Source: Vibrio ezurae NBRC 102218
Lineage (GTDB): Bacteria > Pseudomonadota > Gammaproteobacteria > Enterobacterales > Vibrionaceae
Assembly: GCF_000467185.1 (NCBI RefSeq)
Contig: NZ_BATM01000020.1
Location: 1-64,000 of the forward strand
DNA: 64,000 bases
Direction: 5' to 3'
Within the stretch, counting starts at the first letter, position 1. Each line of letters starts with the position of its first letter. Positions 47,965 to 57,100 of this stretch are shown piece after piece. The notes under the pieces are model-generated. The model saw only the letters and a list, made by a program, of their open reading frames with translations, was not told where the DNA came from and searched no databases. Made by a program: the position numbers and the translations under genes.

Positions 47965-49437
47965 CTAGTGCTTGAAGTTCCAAGGTAGGAGCGCATCGAT
48001 ATCTGGCTCTGCTTTCGCCAACTCTTTCATGCATTTGACCATATAGTTATAGAGGATAAGCCCATTAGCTTTTGCCGTCTCGACGATACTGTAAAGCATT
48101 GCGCTAGCGTCAGCACCATTTACCGTGCTCGAGAACAGCCAATTTTTTCGGCCAATGACCAGCGGTTTAATTGCGCGTTCAGCACGGTTATTGTCTATCG
48201 ATAAGTGACCGTCATCGATGTAGCGGATCAGCTTCGGCCATTGCCCGAGCGTGTATTTTATCGCTTTGCCTAATGGGCTAGAGCTTATCACTTGTTGGGT
48301 CGTCATCCATTCGTACAGCTCATCCAGTATCGGCTTGGCATGCCGTTGACGTTCTGCTCTTCGTGTTTCGGCAGACACCCCCTTTAAGCGTGATTCTATT
48401 CCATAGAGCTTTTGGATTTTGGCCAACGCTTTATCGGCTTTGCCTGACTTACCTTTGCCTTGAAGCTTCTTCGCATCCATGAACTTACGCCTTGCATGCG
48501 CCAAGCAGCCAACATTGGTCACTTGGTGAAGACCGTCATAGGCCGCATAGCCATCGGTTTGCAGATAGCCATTAAAGTTACCCAAGAAGGCAACAGGGCA
48601 CGCCCTCGCGCGACTGTTTTGGTAGTCGTACAAGGCGATATTCTTCACGTTGGGGAGTGTGGCACCTGGGGAGTCTGCGCCCGAGCAGTGGAGCCACATG
48701 TAACACTGCTTATCTTCCTTGAGAACATTGAGCGGCGTTTCATCCGCCTGAACCACCACTTGCTCTAGTAGGTGTGCTTTCAAAGCCGCGTAAAGCGGGG
48801 CGAACTTCTCACTGACTTGGATAACCCACCTTGCCATAGTAGTGCGTGATAGTTCGATCCCCGATTGGGTAAACAACGACTCTTGGCGATATAATGGCAT
48901 TGCGTATTGATATTTGCCAAGGATGATGTTGGCGAGCAAGCTTTCTGTCGCGAAGCTCTTAGGGATAATGCTTTGTGGCGCTGGCTTTTGAACGATGTGG
49001 CTTTTGTCTTCAGTTTGCTCACACTGACGGCAAGCATACTTAGGACGAACATATTCCAACACTTTAAGTACCGTTGGCGTAAACTCTAGTTTCTCACTGC
49101 GGTCTTCACCGATTTTATGAAGGTCATGATTACAGCAAGCGCATTGCTTTTCATGGTCGTCTAAATCAAGTTCGATAACCTCACGGGGCAAGGTCTTTGG
49201 AAGTGGTTTGCGTTTACCGCGCGTCTTCGTTGTGGTGGTCGTCGTGACCTCAACCTCTTCTTCCTTAGCGGCTTCACATTCCACTTCGTTGAAGAGGTCA
49301 CCTTGAGATTCATCGTAAGGCTTTAACGCCTCCGAGCGTTTAGCGAACTGGCGGTCGAAGGCAAGCTTGAGTTGTTCAAGTAGCGATTGACGCTCTTGTT
49401 TCAATTGGGTTTCTGACGCCATCAGCGTTTTCACCAT
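47965..49437 (-). CDS. tnpC: IS66 transposase TnpC
   Basis: This DDE-type transposase of the IS66 family is about 490 residues from the ATG at 49437. An N-terminal helical leader is followed by a zinc-ribbon segment (CACCNHDL). The catalytic domain has VVQADETPL, YLQTDGYAAYDGL and SIDNNRAERAIKPLVIGRKNW, the last being a strong IS66 signature. The open frame extends upstream to 49686 but overlaps tnpB out of frame, and that extension is unlikely to be translated as such. It ends with an intact stop codon, so the transposase looks functional. Confidence 0.92.
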   Translation of the reverse strand: MVKTLMASETQLKQERQSLLEQLKLAFDRQFAKRSEALKPYDESQGDLFNEVECEAAKEEEVEVTTTTTTKTRGKRKPLPKTLPREVIELDLDDHEKQCACCNHDLHKIGEDRSEKLEFTPTVLKVLEYVRPKYACRQCEQTEDKSHIVQKPAPQSIIPKSFATESLLANIILGKYQYAMPLYRQESLFTQSGIELSRTTMARWVIQVSEKFAPLYAALKAHLLEQVVVQADETPLNVLKEDKQCYMWLHCSGADSPGATLPNVKNIALYDYQNSRARACPVAFLGNFNGYLQTDGYAAYDGLHQVTNVGCLAHARRKFMDAKKLQGKGKSGKADKALAKIQKLYGIESRLKGVSAETRRAERQRHAKPILDELYEWMTTQQVISSSPLGKAIKYTLGQWPKLIRYIDDGHLSIDNNRAERAIKPLVIGRKNWLFSSTVNGADASAMLYSIVETAKANGLILYNYMVKCMKELAKAEPDIDALLPWNFKH

Positions 49438-49726
49438 CGCTTGTAGCTCGGCAACATCTTGACTTTCTGGGTTGATTTTTCTCTTGTGTAGGCCACTTGT
49501 ACTTGGCTTTTTCGAGGCGCTTGTACCAAAGATCAAAGCCTGTTTTATCCCAGTACAATACTTTGATTTTATCGCGCTGTTTGTTGGTGAACAGGAACAG
49601 TGCACCACTCCCCAAAGATAAGTCGGTGTCACTTTCAATAATCGCAGCGAGGCCGTTAATGGACTTTCTAAAATTGACACTCTCACGATACAGGTAAACC
49701 TCTGGTGCGCTGAGCATACGTTTCAT
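49376..49726 (-). CDS. tnpB: IS66 accessory protein TnpB
   Basis: This 116-residue IS66 Orf2 protein is required for transposition. The family core is clear (YLYRESVNFRKSINGLAAIIE, FLFTNKQRDKIKVLYWDKTGFDLWYKRLEKAKYKWP). The last 35 residues (after KWPTQ) are unlike the usual C-terminus and overlap the start of tnpC by about 60 bp in another frame. It overlaps tnpA by four bases. Confidence 0.88.
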   Translation of the reverse strand: MKRMLSAPEVYLYRESVNFRKSINGLAAIIESDTDLSLGSGALFLFTNKQRDKIKVLYWDKTGFDLWYKRLEKAKYKWPTQEKNQPRKSRCCRATSDGENADGVRNPIETRASIAT

Positions 49727-50049
49727 GATAACGCACCGATAAGTTCTGCGAGATAGGCCACTGGCGTGCCTTGTGGAATGCTTAACTCAACATCATTAAC
49801 GAGCAGTGTCATGTTACCCGTTGCAATTTGAGCTTGATACTTCGTCGTCATTTCGACGACTTCAGCTCTCACGAAGCCTTGATAAACCTCAGTTTTGTTG
49901 AGTTGTTTACGTTTGGCATAAAACGTTGAAGGATTGACTTCCTTGAGCTTACAAAATGCAAGTTTAGACAATGAGCTCGATTCAGATTGCTCGATAAGCG
50001 TTTGCCATTCTTGGGCGGTGCGTCGTATACCCATTTCAAATCTCCTCAT
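49723..50049 (-). CDS. tnpA: IS66 accessory protein TnpA
   Basis: This 108-residue first protein of the IS66 operon is a small DNA-binding accessory protein with a helix-turn-helix-like segment (LSKLAFCKLKEVNPSTFYAKRKQL). Its C-terminal part (MTLLVNDVELSIPQGTPVAYLAELI) matches the usual TnpA ending. It starts near the right end of the IS and overlaps tnpB. Confidence 0.85.
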   Translation of the reverse strand: MRRFEMGIRRTAQEWQTLIEQSESSSLSKLAFCKLKEVNPSTFYAKRKQLNKTEVYQGFVRAEVVEMTTKYQAQIATGNMTLLVNDVELSIPQGTPVAYLAELIGALS

Positions 50050-50114
50050 GGTTGGAGACTTGATCTTATTATTTGTTCTAGGCGATTAGAATGCGGGGTT
50101 TATGACTCGCTTAC

Positions 50115-50504
50115 TATGAATGAGTGTTTTTTGTAAATATAAAACAAAACGCACATTACATTTGATTCATATAAATATATATAAATATTGACTAATTATG
50201 AGGCAAAGGGTGTTGTAGCCTTATATTTTCTAAATCATAGTGGTACAATTTAATACTTGAATATTTTGCATTTATTCAATTGTAAGCTTTTTATTACGCT
50301 ATTCGAGTTTCTAATCGCTATGTCTTTGATTAAACCTAAGTATAGGTAGTTAAGACAGCACTAATAAAAGTCCTTATTTAGAAATGTTAGTGTGTCGAGT
50401 GGATTTGTAGTAATACATTGTGCCGGCACACATTTATAATACAGGTAATAAGTAGTTTAATTATCAACCTATTTACGTTTAGTAACTTATAAGAGCGAAT
50501 AGCT
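50115..50504. other. AT-rich promoter region before the ClpP-like lipoprotein gene
   Basis: There is no gene in this stretch. It is very AT-rich except for the 12-bp GC-rich palindrome annotated separately at 50419-50430. Confidence 0.55.
50419..50440 (+). promoter_or_regulatory. Perfect 12-bp palindrome next to a TATAAT box
   Basis: TGTGCCGGCACA (50419-50430) is a perfect palindrome in a very AT-rich region. A consensus -10 box TATAAT follows at 50435-50440, and the gene starts at 50505. No good -35 is present at the right distance, and the palindrome sits in its place. An activator or repressor site controlling the 50505-53859 cluster is plausible. Confidence 0.45.
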
Positions 50505-51401
50505 ATGAAAATATGCAGTTGGTTTGTTATTGCCTTAACGGTTTCTATATTGTTTACAGGATGTTCAAGTGAAATTCATAGTCAGTCAGAAGTCCCAAAA
50601 GAACTAACAGTAGCTCCTATAGTAAAATCGAATCCTGCAACGAATTCAGAGAATTCTAAAAAGAGCTCTATTGCATCAGCTAAGAAAACACTTACCAAGC
50701 AAAGTGCTCATAAAGTCGCAAAGACGGTCCCTCACGAGCCAAATAAAAAATCGCATAAGCGTCCTAAGGCTGCTGATAAGGCGATAGCTAAAAATACTCC
50801 GGTGCAAAAACATATAGCGCCACCGTTGCCTGAGAAAATGCCGCCAATTATGGCGCCAAAAAAAATTGGTCATCCTTTAGCTAATAGTACCAAGATAATT
50901 TTTATGCTAGGGCAAGATAACAAAGGTTATTACCTATACGGTGAAGGAAAGATTACAGAGGGTACTTACGACAAGTTCTTACGTTATGTCGCTTATTACA
51001 AAGGGAAGGGTATAGCTTTAAATCGCCTGATGATACATAGCCCAGGTGGTTTAATGAATGAGGCGATTAAAATTGGCACTTATATGCAAGAGAACAAATG
51101 GGGCTCTGCTAGTGATCAATATATGAAGTGTTATTCAGCATGCGGAATTATTTATGCTTCTGGGGTGTTTAAACAAATTGAACCAGGGGCAGAAATTGGG
51201 TTTCACCGACCATATAACCCGAGCAAACCTGATACAGAAAGTTTTAAAAAGCATGTGTATAAGGTTTACAAACCTTACTGGGAATATATTGGTGGTAGCT
51301 CAAAACTATATGATGAATTTATGCACAATTATGATCGTAATCAGATGTTGATTTTGACCGAAAGTAATATTAATAAATATATGAAAGTTGAAAGAATGTA
51401 A
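50505..51401 (+). CDS. Lipoprotein with ClpP/crotonase-like serine-protease domain
   Basis: This 298-residue protein has a lipoprotein signal peptide ending in LFTGC, with C20 as the lipidated residue, so it should be anchored in the envelope facing the periplasm. A Lys/Pro/Ala-rich linker (about 22-125) leads to a ClpP-like domain. It shows MIHSPGGLMNEAIKIG (oxyanion loop), CYSACGIIYASG with a candidate nucleophile S210, and EIGFHRPY with a candidate His near 234, the pattern of the periplasmic COG3904-type ClpP-like family. A catalytic aspartate is not obvious. The stop codon overlaps the next gene's ATG. Confidence 0.75.
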   Translation: MKICSWFVIALTVSILFTGCSSEIHSQSEVPKELTVAPIVKSNPATNSENSKKSSIASAKKTLTKQSAHKVAKTVPHEPNKKSHKRPKAADKAIAKNTPVQKHIAPPLPEKMPPIMAPKKIGHPLANSTKIIFMLGQDNKGYYLYGEGKITEGTYDKFLRYVAYYKGKGIALNRLMIHSPGGLMNEAIKIGTYMQENKWGSASDQYMKCYSACGIIYASGVFKQIEPGAEIGFHRPYNPSKPDTESFKKHVYKVYKPYWEYIGGSSKLYDEFMHNYDRNQMLILTESNINKYMKVERM

Positions 51402-52798
51402 TGAAAAATATTGGTTTTGATGACATCGAATTTAAATTGGTAACACTATTCATTTTTGGCATGGGCCTCCTCATTGTTTGGTTTAATGTTATGGGTTATG
51501 AAATCCTATTTCCGAACAGGGATTACCCAATTAATCCATTTACTGTATTACTGTTTATTACCGAATCAGCTGTACTTATTTGGACTTCGTCGGTAATCAA
51601 GAATTGGTACTCAACAAGTCGAATTTTAAAGGTCGCCTTATTCGTACTTGTGCCTGCATTTTGGTTACTATGTTATACCGGAATCAATAGTTATCTTAAC
51701 AGTCTGGCTACAAATGATGTCAAAATTGTTTTAACTGCTGAACATGATAATGAGACTAGACAGAATCAAATTGAAGATATATCTCGAGATATTAAAGATT
51801 TTAATACCGAGTTGATTGCCCTTCGCGCTAGAAACGTAAATATTGACCATAAAATAGAAAGTGACACAAAAGAGCTATCAGCGATCAGTATTCAAGATAG
51901 TGAAAGGCGAAAAACAGCTAGAGATTGTAGCCAAAGCCCTGATTGTGCTGCTGCAATTGCTAATTTCAAAAAACAAATAGACTCGCTAAATCGAAATATA
52001 GAAACCTCGCAAAAAGATAAAGAAGCGAATAGTGACAATATACGTAAGTTGGAATCAGATATTTTTAACTCGCGATCGACAATGAATAGCTTGCGAAGTG
52101 AGATTGCGAAAGTTAACAACACCCATTCCGGAACCAAAACAGATTATGATCAAAAGAAACAGATGTATGTATCGATCGTAAACAAAGTCAGTTCTTGGTT
52201 TGGGGTGAAATTTGACGACCCATTTGGTGCATTTATTAGTTTTATATCAGCCTTAATATACCCTGTTTATTTCATCCTAAATTTACTGAAATCACTGAGT
52301 ACTCCAGAGCATAAAGAAAGAAGAAAACACAGTTTGCTACTGAAGCGAGAGCGCCGTGATATTCGAGATATTGCGTTGGCAAAATTACTCAAATATATGC
52401 GTGTTTGGGCTAGTAGGCGCACCAAAATTATTGAAGTAGATAAAATAGTAGAAGTACCTGTTGAGGTTGAAAAAGAAGTCGAACGTACAATTGAAGTGGA
52501 AAAAATTGTAGAAGTAGAGATCGAGAAAGAAGTAGAACGGATTGTTGAGGTTGAAAAGATTGTTGAAGTAGAAATTGAGAAATTTGTCGAAGTTCCAGTC
52601 AAGGTTGAAGTTCCGGTTTATGTTGACCGAATTCAGAAGGTCAGTGAGCCGATGATAGTGAAAGAACCACAGATCATCATCCATGAACGAATTGTCCCAA
52701 TTCCTGAGAATATTACCAGTGATGAACTAGAGGAACTACTCAATGCGCAGTCTAGATCTGAGCAAACTACAAGAGTCGAATCGCCAGAATTGGCTTAG
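51401..52798 (+). CDS. Polytopic membrane protein with coiled coil and Val/Glu-rich repeat tail
   Basis: This 465-residue protein has four predicted membrane segments (about 10-32, 43-63, 75-95, 270-292). Between the third and fourth lies a coiled coil of about 150 residues with a Cys pair (DCSQSPDC). After the fourth segment comes a basic stretch (KERRKHSLLLKRERRDIR), which places the C-terminus in the cytoplasm and hence the coiled coil in the periplasm. The C-terminal region (about 345-415) is a repeat of alternating Val/Ile and Glu/Lys. No family is recognised. It overlaps the next gene by 56 bp. Confidence 0.7.
   Translation: MKNIGFDDIEFKLVTLFIFGMGLLIVWFNVMGYEILFPNRDYPINPFTVLLFITESAVLIWTSSVIKNWYSTSRILKVALFVLVPAFWLLCYTGINSYLNSLATNDVKIVLTAEHDNETRQNQIEDISRDIKDFNTELIALRARNVNIDHKIESDTKELSAISIQDSERRKTARDCSQSPDCAAAIANFKKQIDSLNRNIETSQKDKEANSDNIRKLESDIFNSRSTMNSLRSEIAKVNNTHSGTKTDYDQKKQMYVSIVNKVSSWFGVKFDDPFGAFISFISALIYPVYFILNLLKSLSTPEHKERRKHSLLLKRERRDIRDIALAKLLKYMRVWASRRTKIIEVDKIVEVPVEVEKEVERTIEVEKIVEVEIEKEVERIVEVEKIVEVEIEKFVEVPVKVEVPVYVDRIQKVSEPMIVKEPQIIIHERIVPIPENITSDELEELLNAQSRSEQTTRVESPELA
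52472..52579 (+). repeat. Two tandem 54-bp repeats coding for an 18-residue Glu/Val repeat
   Basis: Two copies (52472-52525 and 52526-52579) encode KEVER(T/I)(I/V)EVEKIVEVEIE, and related degenerate units continue to about 52630. The copies have drifted at the DNA level but are near-identical as protein, which suggests selection on the peptide. Confidence 0.7.
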
Positions 52799-53456
52799 AT
52801 TACAACGGTTAAAAGAACATCAACGAAAGCTTGATGAAGCTAGATATAGAAAAGAACTACTTCAAGAGCAGCTAGAAGCTGAAAAAATTGCGGCCGAAAT
52901 TGCAGGAGAAAAAGCGGATACTCATGTTCATGAGGGGACTATATCTCCGGAGCAATTGAATACGCTAAAAGGAAAGCAAGTTCATTCTCAAATAGTAAAA
53001 GAAGAAGTGACAGCTCAACTCGCGAGAGAGCGTGCGAATGCAGAGATTTATGAGTTAAGAAAATCGCAACGAATCCAGCAAGAAAGGGATTCGAGGCGAC
53101 TTAAACATCAACGTAGTAGGTGGCTGCAAAGTGCTTTGAATACAATTCTAAAGCTCATCCTTATTATTATTTTGATTTCTTTGGCTGTACTCGGTCTATA
53201 TCGGATGTATCGATGGGTAACAGAAGCGCCATTGATCAAAGAGGTGGAAAAACGCGTGGAAGTGCCGGTAGAAAAACGTGTAGAGGTTCCAGTTGAAAAA
53301 GTGGTTGAGAAAAAGGTCGAAGTTATCCCCGATGAATGCACTCAAATCAGACGAAATGGAAAAATCTATATAGACTGTGATGGAGTTAAAGTCGATGGTG
53401 CAAATACGCTCGGGAATGAGAAACTAAATCGTATGCCAGAGTTGTTACAGGAATAA
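52743..53456 (+). CDS. Single-pass membrane protein with coiled coil and VEVPVEK repeats
   Basis: This 237-residue protein has an N-terminal charged coiled coil (about 1-120), one strong membrane segment (about 130-152, LILIIILISLAVLGLY) and a C-terminal repeat region (VEKRVEVPVEKRVEVPVEK, about 170-192). It ends in a small domain with two Cys residues (DECTQIRRNGKIYIDCDG). Basic residues before the membrane segment (RRLKHQRSR) predict N-in/C-out, putting its repeats in the periplasm. The ATG, with AGAGGAAC before it, lies inside the upstream gene, so translation is coupled. The shared VEVPVEK-type repeats link it to that protein. Confidence 0.7.
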   Translation: MRSLDLSKLQESNRQNWLRLQRLKEHQRKLDEARYRKELLQEQLEAEKIAAEIAGEKADTHVHEGTISPEQLNTLKGKQVHSQIVKEEVTAQLARERANAEIYELRKSQRIQQERDSRRLKHQRSRWLQSALNTILKLILIIILISLAVLGLYRMYRWVTEAPLIKEVEKRVEVPVEKRVEVPVEKVVEKKVEVIPDECTQIRRNGKIYIDCDGVKVDGANTLGNEKLNRMPELLQE

Positions 53457-53466
53457 AAATTAGGTT

Positions 53467-53859
53467 ATGTACGATAGTGAACAATCATTCAAAGCTATAT
53501 TTATAGAATATGATGGGGATCTTGCTAAAGATTTTAAAGTAGAACATGGAATTACCATAGATCACCGTATTTGGGGATTTGGCATGCTTGTAGAAGTTAA
53601 GTCTAGAGAGTATGGAGGCTGGTACCTAAACGTAAAGTTCTCTAATCACTATAAAATGATCTTGTCTGATACTATCTCTAGTTATTTTGTTAAGAGTATG
53701 GCTATAAATCGAGAGTATCTCAGTATATACAAAAATAATGCTTTATCCGAAGTCGAGGTAGTGACTGAATCTATCGTAGCGCCTAAAAACCTTAATATGA
53801 TTGAAGATGAGGCGCTAAAGCGATTTGCTCAAGCAGAGGCTTTACCAGATTCTGTGTAA
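53467..53859 (+). CDS. Hypothetical protein, last gene of the ClpP-like cluster
   Basis: I do not recognise this 130-residue soluble protein. The first half looks beta-rich (HRIWGFGMLVEVKSREYGGWYL) and the rest helical. It follows the upstream gene by 10 bp and is probably cotranscribed. It has no signal peptide. Confidence 0.65.
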   Translation: MYDSEQSFKAIFIEYDGDLAKDFKVEHGITIDHRIWGFGMLVEVKSREYGGWYLNVKFSNHYKMILSDTISSYFVKSMAINREYLSIYKNNALSEVEVVTESIVAPKNLNMIEDEALKRFAQAEALPDSV

Positions 53860-53868
53860 TTTTAGCGA

Positions 53869-53890
53869 GGGGCACCCATGTTTGTGCCCC
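53869..53890. terminator. GC-rich hairpin after the ClpP-like cluster
   Basis: A perfect 7-bp stem (GGGGCAC 53869-53875, GTGCCCC 53884-53890) with an 8-nt loop lies 10 bp after the stop codon at 53859. No T-run follows, so it may be a weak or Rho-assisted terminator. Confidence 0.45.
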
Positions 53891-54103
53891 AACTCACATT
53901 AATACCCGGCTAGTTACCTACAATATCTCATACTGATACTCATCCACAGACCTCCAAAATCATGCTTAAATTTTATAAATCACCCACCTAACCCTCACAA
54001 AAATAACAACTTACACAACTCTTACATTCCATTGATGAAATCAATACATGCTTTTTTGCATAGCAAATTATTATGTATTGGTAGAATCTAAAAGGACGTT
54101 GAA

Positions 54104-57100
54104 ATGAGAATTCATCGCAAGTTATTCATTCAGTTTTTCACTCTTATATATATGTTGGCTTTTGCTGGTGGTGTGTTTGCCGCTACGGTGACGAATGTGA
54201 CGGAAGGCAAGATAAATGGCAAGACTAGCATTGTAGTTAGTTTGAAGGGGGCGTTGTCGCATCCTCTTGATTTACCTGTGGTTAAAGATAAGAAGCGGGT
54301 TCATCGTGCTTGGGTTTTGTCCGAAGACCGCACTTTTCAGTCGTTGTCTATTGATGACTTTGGCGTTGGGGAGTATTCGGTGTCGTTGGCGGGATTTGAC
54401 CGAGAGGATCTAAGATCGCTTGAGACGATCAATATTTATGAGGCGTCGCCTTCGGTGCGGGTGTTGGGGCAGGGGCCTTTTATTAATGCTACTGGCGATC
54501 GCGCGATTCCTATTGAAAGTGTGAATGCGACGGGTGTGCTTGCGTCTATTTATCGTGTGGATGATACGCCTAAGTTGTTTGCGGATTATTTTTACTCTCA
54601 AACGCTAAGTAATTGGTCGGCGCAGCGTCTTAGAAAGAATTTTACTCATCAAACAGATTTGAGCTTTAAGCTACCGGCTGCCAAAGAAAATGCCTCTACG
54701 GTGACTAATTTGAAGTTGCCGGATAATTTGGCGAACGGTTGGTACATTATTGCGATTAAGCCATCTAACTCTTTTGATAGTCCTGATATTTTTCATGTGT
54801 TGCTGTCAGATATTGGCGTGCAAGCGAAAGTGTTTGATAAAAAAGTGTCGTTGCAAGCGGTTGATCTTGCCACTCATAAACCGTTGCAATCGGCCAAAGT
54901 GAGCATTGTGGGGCAAGATGGTGTTCGTGATACTGCTTATTTAAAGGATGGTTTCGTACAGTTTGATTACGGCGAGCGTTCTAGTGAAGATGTGTTTGTG
55001 GTGCAAAGCGGCGCGAGTGTTGCGGTATTGCCAATGAAAGAGGTGCCGCTGGATCTTTCTGACTTTAAAGTGGATGGTCAGCAGTCTAAATCGTTGAATG
55101 GTTACATATTCTCTAACCGAGATTTGTTTAAACCGGGTGAGGAGGTGCCACTTAATATTGTATTGCGTAAAGAGTCAGGTGAAATAACGGCGCTGAATTC
55201 GTTGTTTATGGAGGTGATTGCGCCTGACGGCAAAGTGATACTGTCACGTAATATTGAGGAATCACAAAAAGGCTTCTTTAACTATCGCTTTACCATTCCT
55301 GCTTCAGCAAAACTGGGTAAATGGAGTGCGGTAGTACGCTCTACTCGTCAATCAAAAGCGGTGATCGGCAGTTTTAATTTTAACGTGCAAGAATTTGTCC
55401 CTGAGCGGATGGATTTGACGGTGTCTGTTCCTCATTTAGTTATGGCTGGTGAGCCAATAAAAGGGCAAGCCAGCGGACGTTATTTGTTTGGGCAAGTGGC
55501 GGATGGCAATCGCTTAACCATAAGTTCAACACTGCGTTCTATTGCTTCTTTCCCGGGCAAATACGCTCATTATTTGGTGGGTAAGCAAAAATACATTTCA
55601 AGCTCGAATGCGCCAGATGATATTGATTTAAAACTGGATAAACAGGGTAAGGCGCATTTTTCTCTTAGTGCGATTTCTAAAGACGCATTAGACGGTCCTG
55701 CAATGTTAACGACTAATAATCAGTTGTTTGAAACGGGCGGCGCAACCACTACGCGCGTTAATAAATTACTGGTATCAAATGGAAAATCCATTGTCGGTTT
55801 AAAACCTAACTCCGAGGATTTTGGCTATTTCACAGAGGCTAAATTCAGTCTGTTGCTGCTTGATGATAAAGGTGAGAATACTTTATCAGGTGATGTCCGT
55901 ATTAAGGTTGAACGCAACCGAGGTGGCTATTACTGGGTGTTTAACCAAAGCTCTGGTTGGGATTTGCGTCGTGACGATAACTGGCGCGTGACAGAATCTA
56001 AAGTGATGCATGTTAATGCTCAACACAATGAGCTTGTGGTGCCTGTAGAGTGGGGCGATTATCGCATTACGGCGGTAGCGCCAAGTGGTCAAGAAACCGT
56101 GTATTCGTTGTATGCAGGTTGGGAAGATGGCGATACGCAAATTCCAGTTAAGCCTGATCAACTGTCAATGAAATTAGATAAAGAAAGCTACTTAGCTGGT
56201 GATTATATTAATGTGCAAGTGGCGTCGCCAAGGGCTGGGTTGGTATCGTTAGAATTGGTGGCAGATAAAACCTATTTGCACAAAACGGTGCAAGTAAAAG
56301 GTAAACAAAATATTCGTTTACGATTGCCGAGCAATATTGATCGTCACGATCTATATCTGATTGGTTCGCTAGTTAATTCTGATAAGGCGTATGTTCGTCG
56401 CTCGTTAGCGGTTGCTCCGGTAAAACTGTTCCGCGATCATCGGAAATTGGCTGTGTCTATTCAAGCGCCGGAAAGGCTGGAACCTTTTACCACGCAAACA
56501 GTTAAAGTCAAAGTGGATAATGCTGCCAACCTTAAAGATGCATACGTAGTGCTAACCGTTGCCGATAAAGGGATCATCAATATGTCCCACTATAAAGTGG
56601 CCGATATATTCAATTGGTTCTACGGACAAAAACGTTTAGGGGCGGATATTATTGATTTGTACTCCCGACAATTTGAGTCTCGTCCTTCGCCATTTATTCG
56701 TCACCGTTATGGTGGTGATGAAGGGATTAATTCCAGTAAACCGCTTAATAATTTGGTGGAAAGCAAAACCTTTAATCAGGTATTGCCAGCGGTGAAATTA
56801 AACCAAAAAGGTGAAGCGAATATTCAGCTGCAAGTACCCGATTACAACGGCGAAGTGCAAATGGTAGCGATGGTTTTTGCTGGGGCTAAATTTGGGCAAA
56901 AAGTGCAGGATGTAACGGTAAGTGCGCCAATTGTCGCCGAACTTTCAGTACCTAGATTTTTTGCCACCAACAATCACAGCCAAGTGATGGTAGAAGCGTC
57001 AAATCAAACCAAAGAAATGCAGAAAGTGACGCTTAGCTTGCACGCCGACGATGGTATTCGATTAGTTGGACAAAGCGCGAAAGTGCTAGAGCTTGCGCCA

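Larger units (their letters stand above)
47932..50114 (-). mobile_element. IS66-family insertion sequence
   Basis: The element carries tnpA, tnpB and tnpC on the minus strand. The ends form an imperfect inverted repeat: reading inward, 47932 onward begins GTATGCGCCCCATGAACCC and the complement from 50114 begins GTAAGCGAGTCATAAACCC, with 14 of the first 19 positions identical. Both start GTA-GCG, as IS66 elements do. The expected 8-bp target duplication is not present (left flank GAGTGAAC, right flank TATGAATG), so the insertion is old or the flanks have been rearranged. Confidence 0.85.

Noticed and set aside
49437..49686. Extended 573-codon tnpC reading frame
   Set aside because: The first 80 or so codons overlap tnpB out of frame and do not resemble IS66 transposases; the ATG at 49437 gives the expected size.
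52267..52684. Minus-strand open frames opposite the Val/Glu repeats
   Set aside because: Their Ser/Thr- or Asn/Phe-rich repeats are the mirror image of the coding repeat on the + strand.
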